64,000 nt of DNA from Nostoc parmelioides FACHB-3921 (GTDB lineage: Bacteria > Cyanobacteriota > Cyanobacteriia > Cyanobacteriales > Nostocaceae). Location of the stretch: NCBI RefSeq assembly GCF_014696625.1, contig NZ_JACJQL010000002.1:124001-188000 (forward strand), written 5' to 3'. The notes under the pieces were generated by a model. The model was not told the origin of the DNA. It ran no database searches and saw only the letters and a list, made by a program, of their open reading frames with translations. This document shows, one piece after another, positions 26,875-36,466 of the stretch (position 1 is the stretch's first letter; each line of letters starts with the position of its first letter). The position numbers and the translations under genes were made by a program.

Positions 26875-27354
26875 TTAACTATTAATTAATTCTTGCAACT
26901 TATTTAATACCGCCTGAGCGTGACCTTTAGTTTTGACATTAGGCCAAGTATAGGCGATGATGCCATCACTTGATATCAGAAAAGTTGAACGCACTACACC
27001 CATATATTCTTTGCCCATAAATTTCTTTAACCGCCAAGCACCATAGGCTTCTATTAGTTGATGTTCTGGGTCACTTAATAGGGTAATCGATAAATTATGT
27101 TTGTCAATAAATTTGCAGTGTGCCTTACCAGAATCGGGACTGACACCTAAAATTTTGGCTCCTAATTGATTGAATTGCTGATGTAAACCTGTGAAATCTT
27201 TGGCTTCCGTGGTACATCCAGGGGTATCATCTTTGGGGTAGAAATATATAACAACCCATTGACCATGAAAATCATTCAGGCTAACTAAATTACCGTTCTG
27301 GTCAGGAGTTGAGAAATCAGGTGCTGGCTGTCCAGCTTGGGGAACGTTGCTCAT
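26875..27354 (-). CDS. bcp: Peroxiredoxin, BCP/PrxQ family
   Basis: Thiol peroxidase that reduces H2O2 and organic peroxides using thioredoxin. 159 residues. The peroxidatic Cys is Cys47 in YPKDDTPGCTTEA. The usual resolving Cys five residues later is Lys here; the other Cys is Cys80 (GKAHCKFIDKH), which fits the PrxQ subgroup where the resolving Cys is in helix 3. No transit or signal peptide. It stands alone between the restriction-like gene and the kinase gene. Confidence 0.93.
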   Translation of the reverse strand: MSNVPQAGQPAPDFSTPDQNGNLVSLNDFHGQWVVIYFYPKDDTPGCTTEAKDFTGLHQQFNQLGAKILGVSPDSGKAHCKFIDKHNLSITLLSDPEHQLIEAYGAWRLKKFMGKEYMGVVRSTFLISSDGIIAYTWPNVKTKGHAQAVLNKLQELINS

Positions 27355-27415
27355 GATTGTACTGATATAATATTGTGTAGTTTGGAATACTGAGAATATG
27401 TGTTGGAATTGGTAC

Positions 27416-29440
27416 CTACTCTACATTGCCGCTACGCTGTAACTGAGAAGTTTCATCGACATTAATAGCACTGCGAATATTACCAGTTAAATCACAATTT
27501 TCCACTGTACCCATACTATTTTTGTACACGTACACACCATAATATTTATTCTTATTGATACTAGATCTGCGAATTACAGGATTTCCCCTGTCTCTAATTT
27601 CTACACCAGAAAAACCATTACTGAAGATATTGCAGTCTTCCACTGTCCCGCGTCCATCAAGGTGAACTAATATACCATCACCTTGTTGGTTATCGTGGAT
27701 TCGGCATTTTTGAATGATGGGGTTACTACTATCCCTAATTTCTATGCCGGATAGATTATTGTTGAAAATATCGCAATCTTCTACAATTCCCTGAGCCTGA
27801 TTACGAAATAAAATACCGCCTTCTTTATCTTGGTGTATTTTGCAACGACGAATTATCGGTTGCGCTGCATCAACGGTGATTTCCGTGGTTGTATTCCCAA
27901 AGAAATCACAATCTTCTATTGTTCCGCGACTATTTTCATACAGATAAATTCCACTTTGTTTACCATCGTGAATTTGGCATTTTTGAATGACTGGGTTAGC
28001 TGTAGCGCCATGAACACCAATTCCCGACAATGAATCAGATGTAATATCACAGTCTGCTAAAATTATCTGTCCTTGGGATATATCCACAGCAAAATATTGC
28101 TTATTTTCCGTTCCCGCACGACTACGGAAAGTTAAGCCTCTGACTTCGGCTTGGTCAGTTTTCACTACAAGACAACCTGCACCTTTACTTTCGATGATAA
28201 TTTCCGCCTTCGCCCCATCACCAATAATTTTTAATGCTTTGTCGAGTACTAAACTTTCTTGATAGAGACCAGGACGTACTAAAACACGCATCCCTGGTTG
28301 AGCATTTTCTATGGCTGCACTAATAGTTTTATAGTCGCCACCGCCTTCTTGAGACACAATAACAGTCGTCTTTGGTAATAATCTAGATATAGCTAAAGCC
28401 CCGGTTAACCCTAGACCACTGAAGCCAACTACTGTAATTAACCGTCGTCTCGTCCATCCTTTCGGTTTTGGTGGAGGTGGTGGAAGTGGTTGCAAATTTT
28501 TTTCAATATCTGCTAACCGTTGCAAAATTATATGGGTATTTTGTGGGCGTTGACCAGGCAAACGCTCCATCATTTGATCGAGTAAATCTGCAAACTGTGG
28601 CAGAATATTTGTGCGATCGCCTACTGTAGGCGTACCACTATTACTTCCAGTAGACAGTAGCCCATCACGCCAGTGTAGTTCATCATTTAAATAATTATAA
28701 ATTGTTGGGTCAGATGGCTCTTTTCCTGTTAATAAATAAATGAAGGTACGTCCCAAAGCAAAAAAATCTGATTGCTGTACCGCTTGACCGTTAATTTGTT
28801 CTGAAGGTGTGTAACCTGCCGAAATAACACCTGTAACCTGTCCTACCGCTTGCTTGGCTATGTAAGTCCCCGTCACTGACCGCGCTGTACCAAAGTCTAT
28901 CAACACCAGACGACCATCCGCCCTCAACATAATATTTGATGGTTTAATATCTCGATGAAACAAGCCTTGCTGATGGACTTGATGGAGAATGGTCACGACT
29001 TCTTTGAACCATTGCAAAGCTAACTTTTGGTCAATGGGTCGATAATCTCTTTGCCTTAAATATTCACCTAAATCTAAACCCTCAATTTTTTCCATGATCA
29101 GACAGTGCATTGGTTCTTGAATATTTCGCGGAAAATACACAAAATAACCATTTGCTTCTACTGTCGGGATTCCAGGGTGATTGAGTAGAGCTAATACTTG
29201 GGCTTCTCGTTGAAATAGCTCCACCGCTTTGGGATGATTATTAATTAGGACTTTGAGGACTTTTGCTGTTTGAGTACGTGTATCGTTGACTGCAAAAGTT
29301 TTACCAAAGCCACCACTTCCCAGAACACTAACTACTCGGTAGCGTCCTTCCAGGAGTAATTCTGAACCACAAGTCTGACAAAACAGGACATTATCAGGGT
29401 TTTGGGGTTTTGAGCATTGAGGGTTTATGCAGAGGCTCAT
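27416..29440 (-). CDS. Ser/Thr protein kinase fused to a right-handed beta-helix domain
   Basis: A 674-residue membrane kinase. Order: zinc ribbon (residues 4-25, CxxxxC and FCQTCG), kinase domain (about 32-305; LGSGGFGKTF, HRDIKPSNIML, LIDFGTARS), Pro-rich linker, one membrane helix (about 333-352), then parallel beta-helix repeats to the end. The repeats resemble pectate-lyase/NosD units (GIEIRDSSNPIIQKCRIHDN, EDCDIFNN), about 23 residues each. The helix domain should face the periplasm or lumen as a sensor. No catalytic pectinase residues are evident. Its signal and substrate are unknown. Kinase assignment is firm. Confidence 0.9.
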   Translation of the reverse strand: MSLCINPQCSKPQNPDNVLFCQTCGSELLLEGRYRVVSVLGSGGFGKTFAVNDTRTQTAKVLKVLINNHPKAVELFQREAQVLALLNHPGIPTVEANGYFVYFPRNIQEPMHCLIMEKIEGLDLGEYLRQRDYRPIDQKLALQWFKEVVTILHQVHQQGLFHRDIKPSNIMLRADGRLVLIDFGTARSVTGTYIAKQAVGQVTGVISAGYTPSEQINGQAVQQSDFFALGRTFIYLLTGKEPSDPTIYNYLNDELHWRDGLLSTGSNSGTPTVGDRTNILPQFADLLDQMMERLPGQRPQNTHIILQRLADIEKNLQPLPPPPPKPKGWTRRRLITVVGFSGLGLTGALAISRLLPKTTVIVSQEGGGDYKTISAAIENAQPGMRVLVRPGLYQESLVLDKALKIIGDGAKAEIIIESKGAGCLVVKTDQAEVRGLTFRSRAGTENKQYFAVDISQGQIILADCDITSDSLSGIGVHGATANPVIQKCQIHDGKQSGIYLYENSRGTIEDCDFFGNTTTEITVDAAQPIIRRCKIHQDKEGGILFRNQAQGIVEDCDIFNNNLSGIEIRDSSNPIIQKCRIHDNQQGDGILVHLDGRGTVEDCNIFSNGFSGVEIRDRGNPVIRRSSINKNKYYGVYVYKNSMGTVENCDLTGNIRSAINVDETSQLQRSGNVE

Positions 29441-29556
29441 CGCTTCGGCAAGTAACAGTTTTATCAGAATAGTTTAACCTGATCGGGATTCTTCGTAATA
29501 AAGAGGCGATCGCAATAAGCTATTCTGCTTTTAAGTCCCACAATCCATCGTGAGGG

Positions 29557-29602
29557 CTGTTGACTGTTAACAGTCAACAGTCAACAGTTAACAGTTAACA
29601 AT
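29557..29602. repeat. Heptamer STRR with a 24-bp palindrome
   Basis: Six 7-bp units (TAACAGT/CAACAGT) at 29561-29602. The first part, CTGTTGACTG-TTAA-CAGTCAACAG (29557-29580), is a perfect palindrome. It lies between divergent kinase and ispG genes. Confidence 0.85.
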
Positions 29603-29725
29603 TACCTTTCTTCATCATGATTTTTTCCATTTCATGGTTCAAAAAAGCTCCCACTGTGGCACTCTGAGAAACATAGGCTTTTAAATCTGATATTTTAACT
29701 ACAGCAAATCCACCTAATTAAGGTT

Positions 29726-30952
29726 ATGCAAACTCTGCCGACACCCACAACATCCAGTAATACAGCCAACCAAAGCACATTTGATACGACAATCAAGCGT
29801 CGGAAAACCCGTCCAGTAAAAGTGGGTAATGTCACCATCGGCGGTGGTTACCCTGTGGTGGTGCAGTCGATGATTAACGAAGACACTCTTGATATCGACG
29901 GTTCCGTAGCCGCTATTCGGCGCTTGCACGAAATTGGCTGTGAAATCGTCCGTGTCACAGTGCCAAGCATAGCTCACGCCGTAGCGTTGGCAGAAATTAA
30001 ACAAAAACTCATTACAACTTACCAAGATGTGCCAATTGTTGCTGACGTACATCATAATGGGATGAAAATTGCCCTGGAAGTTGCCAAACATATCGAAAAA
30101 GTACGGATAAATCCCGGCTTGTATGTGTTTGAGAAACCCAACACCAATAGAACTGAATATACTCAAGCCGAATTTGAAGAAATTGGCGAAAAAATCCGCG
30201 AAACTCTCGCACCCTTGGTAATTACTCTGCGCGACCAAGGTAAAGCCATGCGTATTGGTGTCAATCATGGTTCTCTCGCTGAGAGAATGTTATTTACCTA
30301 CGGCGATACTCCAGAAGGCATGGTGGAATCTGCCTTAGAATTTATTCGCATCTGCGAATCTCTAGACTTCCGCAATATCGTCATTTCCATGAAAGCCTCA
30401 CGAGTTCCCGTGATGGTAGCCGCCTATCGCCTCATGGCTAAACGCATGGATGATTTAGGCATGGATTATCCCTTACATTTAGGTGTCACCGAAGCTGGCG
30501 ATGGTGAATATGGACGGATTAAATCCACAGCAGGTATTGCCACATTATTAGCCGATGGTATCGGTGATACGATTCGCGTCTCCCTGACAGAAGCACCAGA
30601 AAAAGAAATTCCGGTCTGTTACAGCATTCTGCAAGCTTTAGGTTTGCGGAAAACAATGGTGGAATATGTAGCCTGTCCTTCCTGCGGGCGTACTTTATTT
30701 AACTTAGAAGAAGTATTACATAAAGTACGTGAATCTACTAAACACCTCACAGGACTAGACATTGCTGTCATGGGTTGTATTGTCAACGGCCCAGGAGAGA
30801 TGGCTGATGCTGACTACGGTTATGTAGGTAAAACTCCTGGTTACATTTCTTTATATCGTGGCAGAGAAGAAATTAAAAAAGTTCCAGAAGATAAAGGCGT
30901 TGAGGAATTAATTAACCTCATTAAAGCTGATGGTCGCTGGGTAGATCCTTAG
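29726..30952 (+). CDS. ispG: 4-hydroxy-3-methylbut-2-enyl diphosphate synthase
   Basis: Fe-S enzyme of the MEP isoprenoid pathway; converts MEcPP to HMBPP. 408 residues, the usual length for the ferredoxin-dependent cyanobacterial form. Cluster cysteines are in VACPSCGRT and [17 protein letters not shown]. The N terminus shows [25 protein letters not shown], the family start. In cyanobacteria it takes electrons from ferredoxin. It is single, with no obvious operon partner; the ctp gene follows 200 bases later on the same strand. Confidence 0.97.
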   Translation: MQTLPTPTTSSNTANQSTFDTTIKRRKTRPVKVGNVTIGGGYPVVVQSMINEDTLDIDGSVAAIRRLHEIGCEIVRVTVPSIAHAVALAEIKQKLITTYQDVPIVADVHHNGMKIALEVAKHIEKVRINPGLYVFEKPNTNRTEYTQAEFEEIGEKIRETLAPLVITLRDQGKAMRIGVNHGSLAERMLFTYGDTPEGMVESALEFIRICESLDFRNIVISMKASRVPVMVAAYRLMAKRMDDLGMDYPLHLGVTEAGDGEYGRIKSTAGIATLLADGIGDTIRVSLTEAPEKEIPVCYSILQALGLRKTMVEYVACPSCGRTLFNLEEVLHKVRESTKHLTGLDIAVMGCIVNGPGEMADADYGYVGKTPGYISLYRGREEIKKVPEDKGVEELINLIKADGRWVDP

Positions 30953-31153
30953 AGTAAGTAGGGGAGCAGAGGGAAGTAATAACTCCCTACTCCCACATTT
31001 ATTCATAAACTTTCTGTAAACAACAATCGGCTAGGTCGCCGGATTACAAAGTATTTTGATGAAGTTAGGAATACATACTCGGTCGTTACACTTTACCCTG
31101 TGTTAGATTGAGCATACTGACTATAAATCTTTCCCTCTGACGCAGCTGTCATT

Positions 31154-32440
31154 ATGGTGATTACAAAAAGTAGGCTTGTTTTGGGTGCTACGGCAGTGAC
31201 ACTCTCCACGATCGCAGTTACTAGCCTTGGCATCCACTCGCGCGGTCAGGCTTTATTTAAAGCAAGTCCCAAGGAACTGGTAGATGAAGTATGGCAAATC
31301 GTTCAGCGTCAATACGTAGACGGCACTTTTAACCAAGTGGATTGGCAGGCTGTTCGTAAGGAATACTTAAACAAGTCCTACAGTAACCAGCAGGAAGCTT
31401 ATAAGTCCATACGGGAAATGCTCAAACGCCTGAATGATCCGTACACCCGGTTTATGGATCCTCAGGAATTCAAGAATATGCAGGTGGATACCTCTGGAGA
31501 ACTTACAGGGATTGGGATCACCATCAGTCAGGATGAAAAAACTAAGCAATTGGTAGTGATTGCACCAATTGAAGACACCCCAGCTTTTAAAGCTGGAATT
31601 TTAGCTAAAGATGTCATCCTCAAAATTGACGGCAAAAGCACCAAAGGGATGGATACTAATCAAGCTGTCAATTTGATTCGAGGTACAGCAGGCTCACAAG
31701 TAACCTTGACAATTCAGCGCAACAATCAAGAAAAACAATTTAAAATCACAAGGGCGCGGATTGAAATTCATCCGGTGCGCTATTCTCAAAAGCCAACCTC
31801 TGTTGGTAAAGTAGGCTACATTCGCCTGAACCAGTTCAGTGCTAATGCCAGTAAAGAGATGCAGGAAGCCATCAAAAATTTAGAAAAACAACAAGTAGCT
31901 GGTTATATTCTAGATTTACGCGGTAATCCGGGCGGTTTGCTTTTCTCCAGTGTGGAAATTGCGCGGATGTGGATGGATAAAGGCACAATTGTCTCTACTG
32001 TTGACCGCCAGGGAGAACGAGAAAGAGAAGTGGCGAACGGACGCGCTTTGACAAACAAACCTTTAGTAATTTTGGTGGATAAAGGTTCGGCCAGCGCTAG
32101 CGAAATTCTCTCCGGTGCATTGCAAGATAATAAGCGTGCTGTTATTGTAGGTACTCAAACTTTTGGTAAGGGCTTGGTGCAATCAGTCCGTCCTCTAGAT
32201 GATGGCTCAGGATTGGCAGTAACAATCGCCAAATATCTAACTCCCAATGACAGGGATATTAACAAGCATGGCATCGATCCCGATGTGAAAGTAGAATTAA
32301 CCGATGCCCAACGCCAAGATTTATGGCTACGTGAGCGCGAAAAACTCGGCACAAAGGATGATTTGCAATTTGCGAAAGCATTGGAAATCTTAGGTAAACA
32401 GATTGCTGCCAAAGGTACGCCAACAGCAGAAAAGAAGTGA
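31154..32440 (+). CDS. ctp: Carboxyl-terminal processing protease (S41)
   Basis: Periplasmic or lumenal serine protease that trims protein C termini; CtpA homologues mature the D1 protein of photosystem II. 428 residues. The N terminus has a signal or anchor helix (residues 8-28). A PDZ domain spans about 105-190 (IGITISQDEKTKQLVV; AGILAKDVILKIDGKS). The catalytic Ser is in DKGSASASEILSGAL and the Lys in GTQTFGKGLVQ. Length and order fit CtpA/CtpC; I cannot tell which paralogue this is. Confidence 0.93.
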   Translation: MVITKSRLVLGATAVTLSTIAVTSLGIHSRGQALFKASPKELVDEVWQIVQRQYVDGTFNQVDWQAVRKEYLNKSYSNQQEAYKSIREMLKRLNDPYTRFMDPQEFKNMQVDTSGELTGIGITISQDEKTKQLVVIAPIEDTPAFKAGILAKDVILKIDGKSTKGMDTNQAVNLIRGTAGSQVTLTIQRNNQEKQFKITRARIEIHPVRYSQKPTSVGKVGYIRLNQFSANASKEMQEAIKNLEKQQVAGYILDLRGNPGGLLFSSVEIARMWMDKGTIVSTVDRQGEREREVANGRALTNKPLVILVDKGSASASEILSGALQDNKRAVIVGTQTFGKGLVQSVRPLDDGSGLAVTIAKYLTPNDRDINKHGIDPDVKVELTDAQRQDLWLREREKLGTKDDLQFAKALEILGKQIAAKGTPTAEKK

Positions 32441-32485
32441 GGAAATTTAGTGAATGGGGAATCAATTTCCCCACACTCCTTAAAA

Positions 32486-32671
32486 TTACTGTGGTTGGCA
32501 CTTGCCAGCCCTAATTAATCCAATGCGACGGGCGATCGCATCTTCTCGTGAGTCAAAAGGCCCCCATTGTTCAACAAACTCTGAATTACTCTCCCCAAGT
32601 TTTTCGCTGGGGATGATGTCACAGCTACCAGTATTTTGCTTGACAATATACCAAGCTTGTGTATTACTCAT
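32486..32671 (-). CDS. Small conserved cyanobacterial protein, function unknown
   Basis: 61 residues, MSNTQAWYIVKQNTGSCDI to GLIRAGKCQPQ. The pattern WYIVKQNTGSC then WGPFDSREDAIARRIGLIRAGKC reads like a small SPOR-like or SH3-like domain found in many cyanobacteria. Two Cys (17 and 57). No signal peptide. It is convergent with ctp. I recognise the pattern of a conserved small protein but not a function. Confidence 0.7.
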   Translation of the reverse strand: MSNTQAWYIVKQNTGSCDIIPSEKLGESNSEFVEQWGPFDSREDAIARRIGLIRAGKCQPQ

Positions 32672-32769
32672 CTGTTAAGAAAAATCTGATTTTTTATCGG
32701 AAAAATTGTCTGGGATTAGTATTAAGCACTCTATCATTTTTGTGCTATGCCCTAAAAAATATCTCAAAT

Positions 32770-32834
32770 GTAGGGTGCGTCAGTGCGATATACCCTAACT
32801 ATACGCAGAAATTATTCATGCTGACGCACCCTAC
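32770..32834. repeat. Inverted-repeat element (GTAGGGTGCGTCAG arms)
   Basis: GTAGGGTGCGTCAG (32770-32783) and CTGACGCACCCTAC (32821-32834) are perfect 14-bp inverted repeats around a 37-bp centre. It sits between the small protein gene and argC. The form suggests a miniature foldback element. Confidence 0.85.
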
Positions 32835-32910
32835 CAAACCATCAATTTCGGATAATTTATTTTTTGGTATTCCCTAAGGTAAAATTCAGTATACAAATGC
32901 TGAAGCCATT

Positions 32911-33879
32911 ATGAATAAACCGAAAATTTTTATTGATGGGGAAGCGGGAACTACAGGCTTACAGATTTACTCACGCCTCAACGAGCGAGATGATATTGAG
33001 CTAGTTAGTATTGCAGCATCGAAGCGCAAAGATGCGGATGAGCGAGCGAAATTACTCAATTGTGTCGATGTAGCCATTCTTTGTTTACCTGATGATGCAG
33101 CGAGGGAGGCTGTTAGTTTAGTTAACAGTAGTCAGGTGAAAATCCTTGATGCTAGCACCGCCTATCGCACGGCTCAAGGTTGGGTATATGGTTTTCCGGA
33201 AATGAACCCAGGACAGCGAGATAAAATCGCCAATGCTCAGTTTGTGAGCAATCCAGGGTGTTATCCTACAGGGTTTCTAGCTTGTGTACGTCCGTTAATA
33301 GCTCAAGGTATTCTTCCCACTAGCTTTCCCGTAACAATTAATGCGGTATCTGGCTACTCTGGGGGTGGTAAGAGCCTGATTCAAAAGTATGATAGCTTCC
33401 ACGAGCAGCAGAAGAGCGCGACCTCAGATTATCCCTTCGGTATCTATGGTTTACAGTTCGGTCATAAGCACGTTAAAGAGATGCACCAGCATTCTGGGTT
33501 AGCATCACCACCATTGTTTATCCCTGCGGTGGGTGACTTCGAGCAGGGAATGTTGGTGCAAATACCCTTACCTCTGTGGACTTTGGACAATCCGCCATCG
33601 GGTGAAGAGATTCATCAAGCGATCGCCCAATACTACCAAGGGGAAAAGTTTGTGCAGGTAGCCCCATTTAACAACCCTAGCCTGTTACGTGACGGCACAT
33701 TTTTAGACGCAACGGCAGTTAACGGTACTAATATTGTTCAGGTTTTCGTCTTCGCTAACGATAATACGCAAGAAGCGCTGTTAGTGGCTCGACTAGATAA
33801 TTTGGGCAAAGGCGCATCAGGTGCGGCCGTCCAAAATCTAAATATTATGCTAGGTCTTCCAGAAGAGTTAGGATTATGA
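32911..33879 (+). CDS. argC: N-acetyl-gamma-glutamyl-phosphate reductase, type 2
   Basis: Third step of arginine synthesis: NADPH reduction of N-acetylglutamyl phosphate to the semialdehyde. At 322 residues it is the short type 2 ArgC. GEAGTTGLQIYSRL binds NADP and VSNPGCYPTGFLACV holds the catalytic Cys. KHVKEMHQHSG carries the second conserved His. wecB follows 59 bases later, and the gap is filled by STRR units. Arginine also feeds cyanophycin, but no direct link is encoded here. Confidence 0.95.
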   Translation: MNKPKIFIDGEAGTTGLQIYSRLNERDDIELVSIAASKRKDADERAKLLNCVDVAILCLPDDAAREAVSLVNSSQVKILDASTAYRTAQGWVYGFPEMNPGQRDKIANAQFVSNPGCYPTGFLACVRPLIAQGILPTSFPVTINAVSGYSGGGKSLIQKYDSFHEQQKSATSDYPFGIYGLQFGHKHVKEMHQHSGLASPPLFIPAVGDFEQGMLVQIPLPLWTLDNPPSGEEIHQAIAQYYQGEKFVQVAPFNNPSLLRDGTFLDATAVNGTNIVQVFVFANDNTQEALLVARLDNLGKGASGAAVQNLNIMLGLPEELGL

Positions 33880-33900
33880 CGTTATTAGTTATCAGATTAA

Positions 33901-33949
33901 CTAATGACTAATAACTAATGACTACTGACTAATGACCAATGACTAATAA
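33901..33949. repeat. Heptamer STRR (CTAATGA), 7 units, across the wecB start
   Basis: Seven units of CTAATGA type fill the argC-wecB gap. The wecB ATG (33939-33941) is part of the CCAATGA unit, and the first codons of wecB (Met-Thr-Asn) are repeat-derived. Confidence 0.9.
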
Positions 33950-35051
33950 AAAACGAGTTTGCATTATCTTAGGGACACGCCCCGAAGCCATTAAATTAGC
34001 TCCGGTAATTCAGGTCTTCCAAAAATCTCCAGACTTTGAGCTGCAAGTGATTTTAACTGGACAGCATCGTGAGATGGTTGAGCAAGTGATGCAGTTGTTC
34101 AACCTCAAGGCGGATTATGACCTAGAGATTATGCAGCCTCAACAGTCTCTAAGTGATATTACTTGTCGTAGTTTACGCGGTTTGGAAGGTTTATTTATTC
34201 AAAATAAGCCAGATTTGGTGTTGGTACAAGGAGATACGACAACAGCTTTTGCGGCAAGTTTAGCAGCCTTTTACCAAAAAATTCCTGTAGGTCATGTGGA
34301 AGCTGGGTTAAGAACAGATGAACTATTTAATCCTTACCCAGAAGAAGCTAATCGGCGGTTGATTTCCCAAATTACCCAGTTGCACTTTGCACCAACGACT
34401 CTGGCTGTGGAAAACTTGCAGCGTTCTGGTGTTTTGGGGAAAATTCACTTAACTGGTAATACTGTAATCGATGCTTTATTATATGTAGCCGCCAATACAC
34501 CAGCTTGCGATGTAGCTGGTTTAAACTGGGATGAGTATCGTGTGCTATTGGCTACAGTCCATCGACGGGAAAATTGGGGTGAGCCACTACAGGCGATCGC
34601 TCAAGGATTTTTGCAGATATTAGATAAGTTTCCTGACACAGCCTTGCTCTTACCCTTACACCGCAATCCCACAGTCCGCGAACCATTGCAAGCATTACTA
34701 GGGAATCATCCACGGGTATTTTTAACAGAACCCCTTGATTATGCCGAATTGGTAGGAGCAATCGGGCGATCGCACTTTTTATTGACTGATTCGGGCGGTT
34801 TGCAAGAAGAAGCACCTAGTCTGGGTAAGCCAGTCCTGGTTCTCAGGGAAACGACAGAAAGACCGGAAGCAGTCACGGCGGGTACAGCTAAACTTGTCGG
34901 TACTGACAGCAAAACTATTGCCTCTGCTGCCAGTGAGTTATTGAGTAATCCAGTAGCTTATGATGCAATGGCTAATGCCATTAATCCCTTTGGTGATGGT
35001 CATGCAGCCAAGCGCATCTTAGAAATTGTGCAGAATTACTTCGCTAGTTGA
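33939..35051 (+). CDS. wecB: UDP-N-acetylglucosamine 2-epimerase (non-hydrolysing)
   Basis: Interconverts UDP-GlcNAc and UDP-ManNAc for surface polysaccharide. 370 residues. Motifs: LGTRPEAIKLAPVI at the N terminus, HVEAGLRTDELFNPYPEEANRR (catalytic Asp/Glu region), ATVHRRENWG, and LTDSGGLQEEAPSLGKP with RETTERPEAV (UDP binding). The start ATG lies inside an STRR, and no good ribosome site is visible upstream because the repeat occupies that position. It lies downstream of argC on the same strand. Confidence 0.95.
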   Translation: MTNKKRVCIILGTRPEAIKLAPVIQVFQKSPDFELQVILTGQHREMVEQVMQLFNLKADYDLEIMQPQQSLSDITCRSLRGLEGLFIQNKPDLVLVQGDTTTAFAASLAAFYQKIPVGHVEAGLRTDELFNPYPEEANRRLISQITQLHFAPTTLAVENLQRSGVLGKIHLTGNTVIDALLYVAANTPACDVAGLNWDEYRVLLATVHRRENWGEPLQAIAQGFLQILDKFPDTALLLPLHRNPTVREPLQALLGNHPRVFLTEPLDYAELVGAIGRSHFLLTDSGGLQEEAPSLGKPVLVLRETTERPEAVTAGTAKLVGTDSKTIASAASELLSNPVAYDAMANAINPFGDGHAAKRILEIVQNYFAS

Positions 35052-35124
35052 CGTAGTGGCGATCGCCCCATGAGGAATCAAAACCCAAACCAAACATAGC
35101 AGAGTTAAAGTAGATTTTTTCATA

Positions 35125-35151
35125 AAAATCAAAAGGTGGGCATTGCCCACC
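35125..35151 (-). terminator. Terminator of the suf operon
   Basis: On the minus strand GGTGGGC-AAT-GCCCACC (35135-35151) then TTTTGATTTTT, six bases after the sufS stop. A compact, GC-rich intrinsic terminator. Confidence 0.85.
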
Positions 35152-35156
35152 CTCAA

Positions 35157-36419
35157 TCATCCAAAGATACCAGCAAAAAAGTCAATGGTTTCCTTGAGTG
35201 CTTTGATGAATACATCAATTTCCTCACGGGTATTGTAGAAAGATAAACTAGCTCTTGCGGTTCCAGCTAAACCTAAATGACGGTGTAATGGTTGGGTGCA
35301 GTGGTGTCCAGAACGGATGGCTACGCCTTCTTGATCTAATAATGTAGATAAGTCGTTAGCGTGGATACCTTCAATTGTAAATGTGGCTAATGCGGCTCTA
35401 CCCTCTCCATGAGAGTCCGGTGTGGGGCCGTAGAGGGTAATTTGAGGAATTTGCTCTAATTTTTGCCACAAATAAGCTGTTAATTCAGCTTCATAGGCGT
35501 GGATTTTATCCATACCTATATTAGTGAGATAATCTATCGCCGCACCAAGGGCGATCGCTTCCCCAATTGCAGGTGTACCTGCTTCAAATTTATGGGGTAA
35601 TTCGGCATAGGTAGAATGGTCTAAATATACCTCAGCAATCATCTCCCCACCACCAAAAAATGGGGGCATGGCTTCTAATAATGCCAACTTACCATATAAG
35701 AATCCGATGCCTGTGGGAGCGCACATTTTATGCCCCGATGCTACCAACCAGTCGCAGTCTATTTGCTGGACATCGACAGGCATATGAGGAACACTTTGAC
35801 AAGCATCAACTAAGAATTTCGCGCCGTATCTGTGAGTAATTTCCGCAATCTCTGCCACTGGATTGATACAACCCAATGTGTTAGAAACGTGGACGATGGA
35901 AACCAATTTTGTTTTTTCGGAAATCAGTTGTTTAAACTGTTCCAAATCCAAGGTTTGTTCTGGTGTTAGTTCCACGAACTTGAGAACTGCACCCGTTTTT
36001 TGAGCCACAAATTGCCAGGGAACTATATTACTGTGGTGTTCCATCACCGACAGAATAATTTCGTCGCCTGCTTGTAAATTGTTCATTCCCCAGCTATAGG
36101 CTACGAGGTTAATCGCTTCGCTGGCGTTGCGGGTGTAAACAATTTCTTGGCGGGAGGCTGCATTAATAAATTTAGCGATTTTGTCCCGTGCGGCTTCATA
36201 AGCGTCGGTGGCTTTGGCGCTGAGGGTATGCGCTCCCCGATGCACGTTGGAGTTATATTGCTCGTAATAATCCCTGAGTGCATTTAGGACGAACAAGGGT
36301 TTTTGCGATGTCGCCGCGTTATCCAGGTAAACTAAGGTTTTACCGTTGACTTCCTCACGCAATAGGGGGAAATCGGCACGTACTTTATCTGCAAGGGTTT
36401 TGGTAGGTGTATAAGTCAT
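35157..36419 (-). CDS. sufS: Cysteine desulfurase SufS
   Basis: Group II cysteine desulfurase supplying sulfur to the SUF Fe-S assembly machine. 420 residues. PLP Lys in [18 protein letters not shown]; catalytic Cys in [16 protein letters not shown], the short-loop form of SufS. It is the last gene of sufB-C-D-S, separated from sufD by a spacer built of STRR. No sufE or sufU is adjacent. A terminator follows. Confidence 0.97.
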   Translation of the reverse strand: MTYTPTKTLADKVRADFPLLREEVNGKTLVYLDNAATSQKPLFVLNALRDYYEQYNSNVHRGAHTLSAKATDAYEAARDKIAKFINAASRQEIVYTRNASEAINLVAYSWGMNNLQAGDEIILSVMEHHSNIVPWQFVAQKTGAVLKFVELTPEQTLDLEQFKQLISEKTKLVSIVHVSNTLGCINPVAEIAEITHRYGAKFLVDACQSVPHMPVDVQQIDCDWLVASGHKMCAPTGIGFLYGKLALLEAMPPFFGGGEMIAEVYLDHSTYAELPHKFEAGTPAIGEAIALGAAIDYLTNIGMDKIHAYEAELTAYLWQKLEQIPQITLYGPTPDSHGEGRAALATFTIEGIHANDLSTLLDQEGVAIRSGHHCTQPLHRHLGLAGTARASLSFYNTREEIDVFIKALKETIDFFAGIFG

Positions 36420-36424
36420 GGGGA

Positions 36425-36466
36425 ATTAGTCATTAGTCATTAGTCAGTAGTCATTAGTCGTTAGTT
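36425..36466. repeat. Heptamer STRR (ATTAGTC), 6 units, across the sufD stop
   Basis: Six units fill the sufD-sufS spacer. The sufD stop (36454-36456) and its last residues (Leu-Thr-Asn-Asp) are encoded by the repeat. Confidence 0.9.

Noticed and set aside
29714..30268. 184-codon ORF antisense to ispG
   Set aside because: It lies wholly opposite a clear ispG gene and its sequence has no protein-like pattern.
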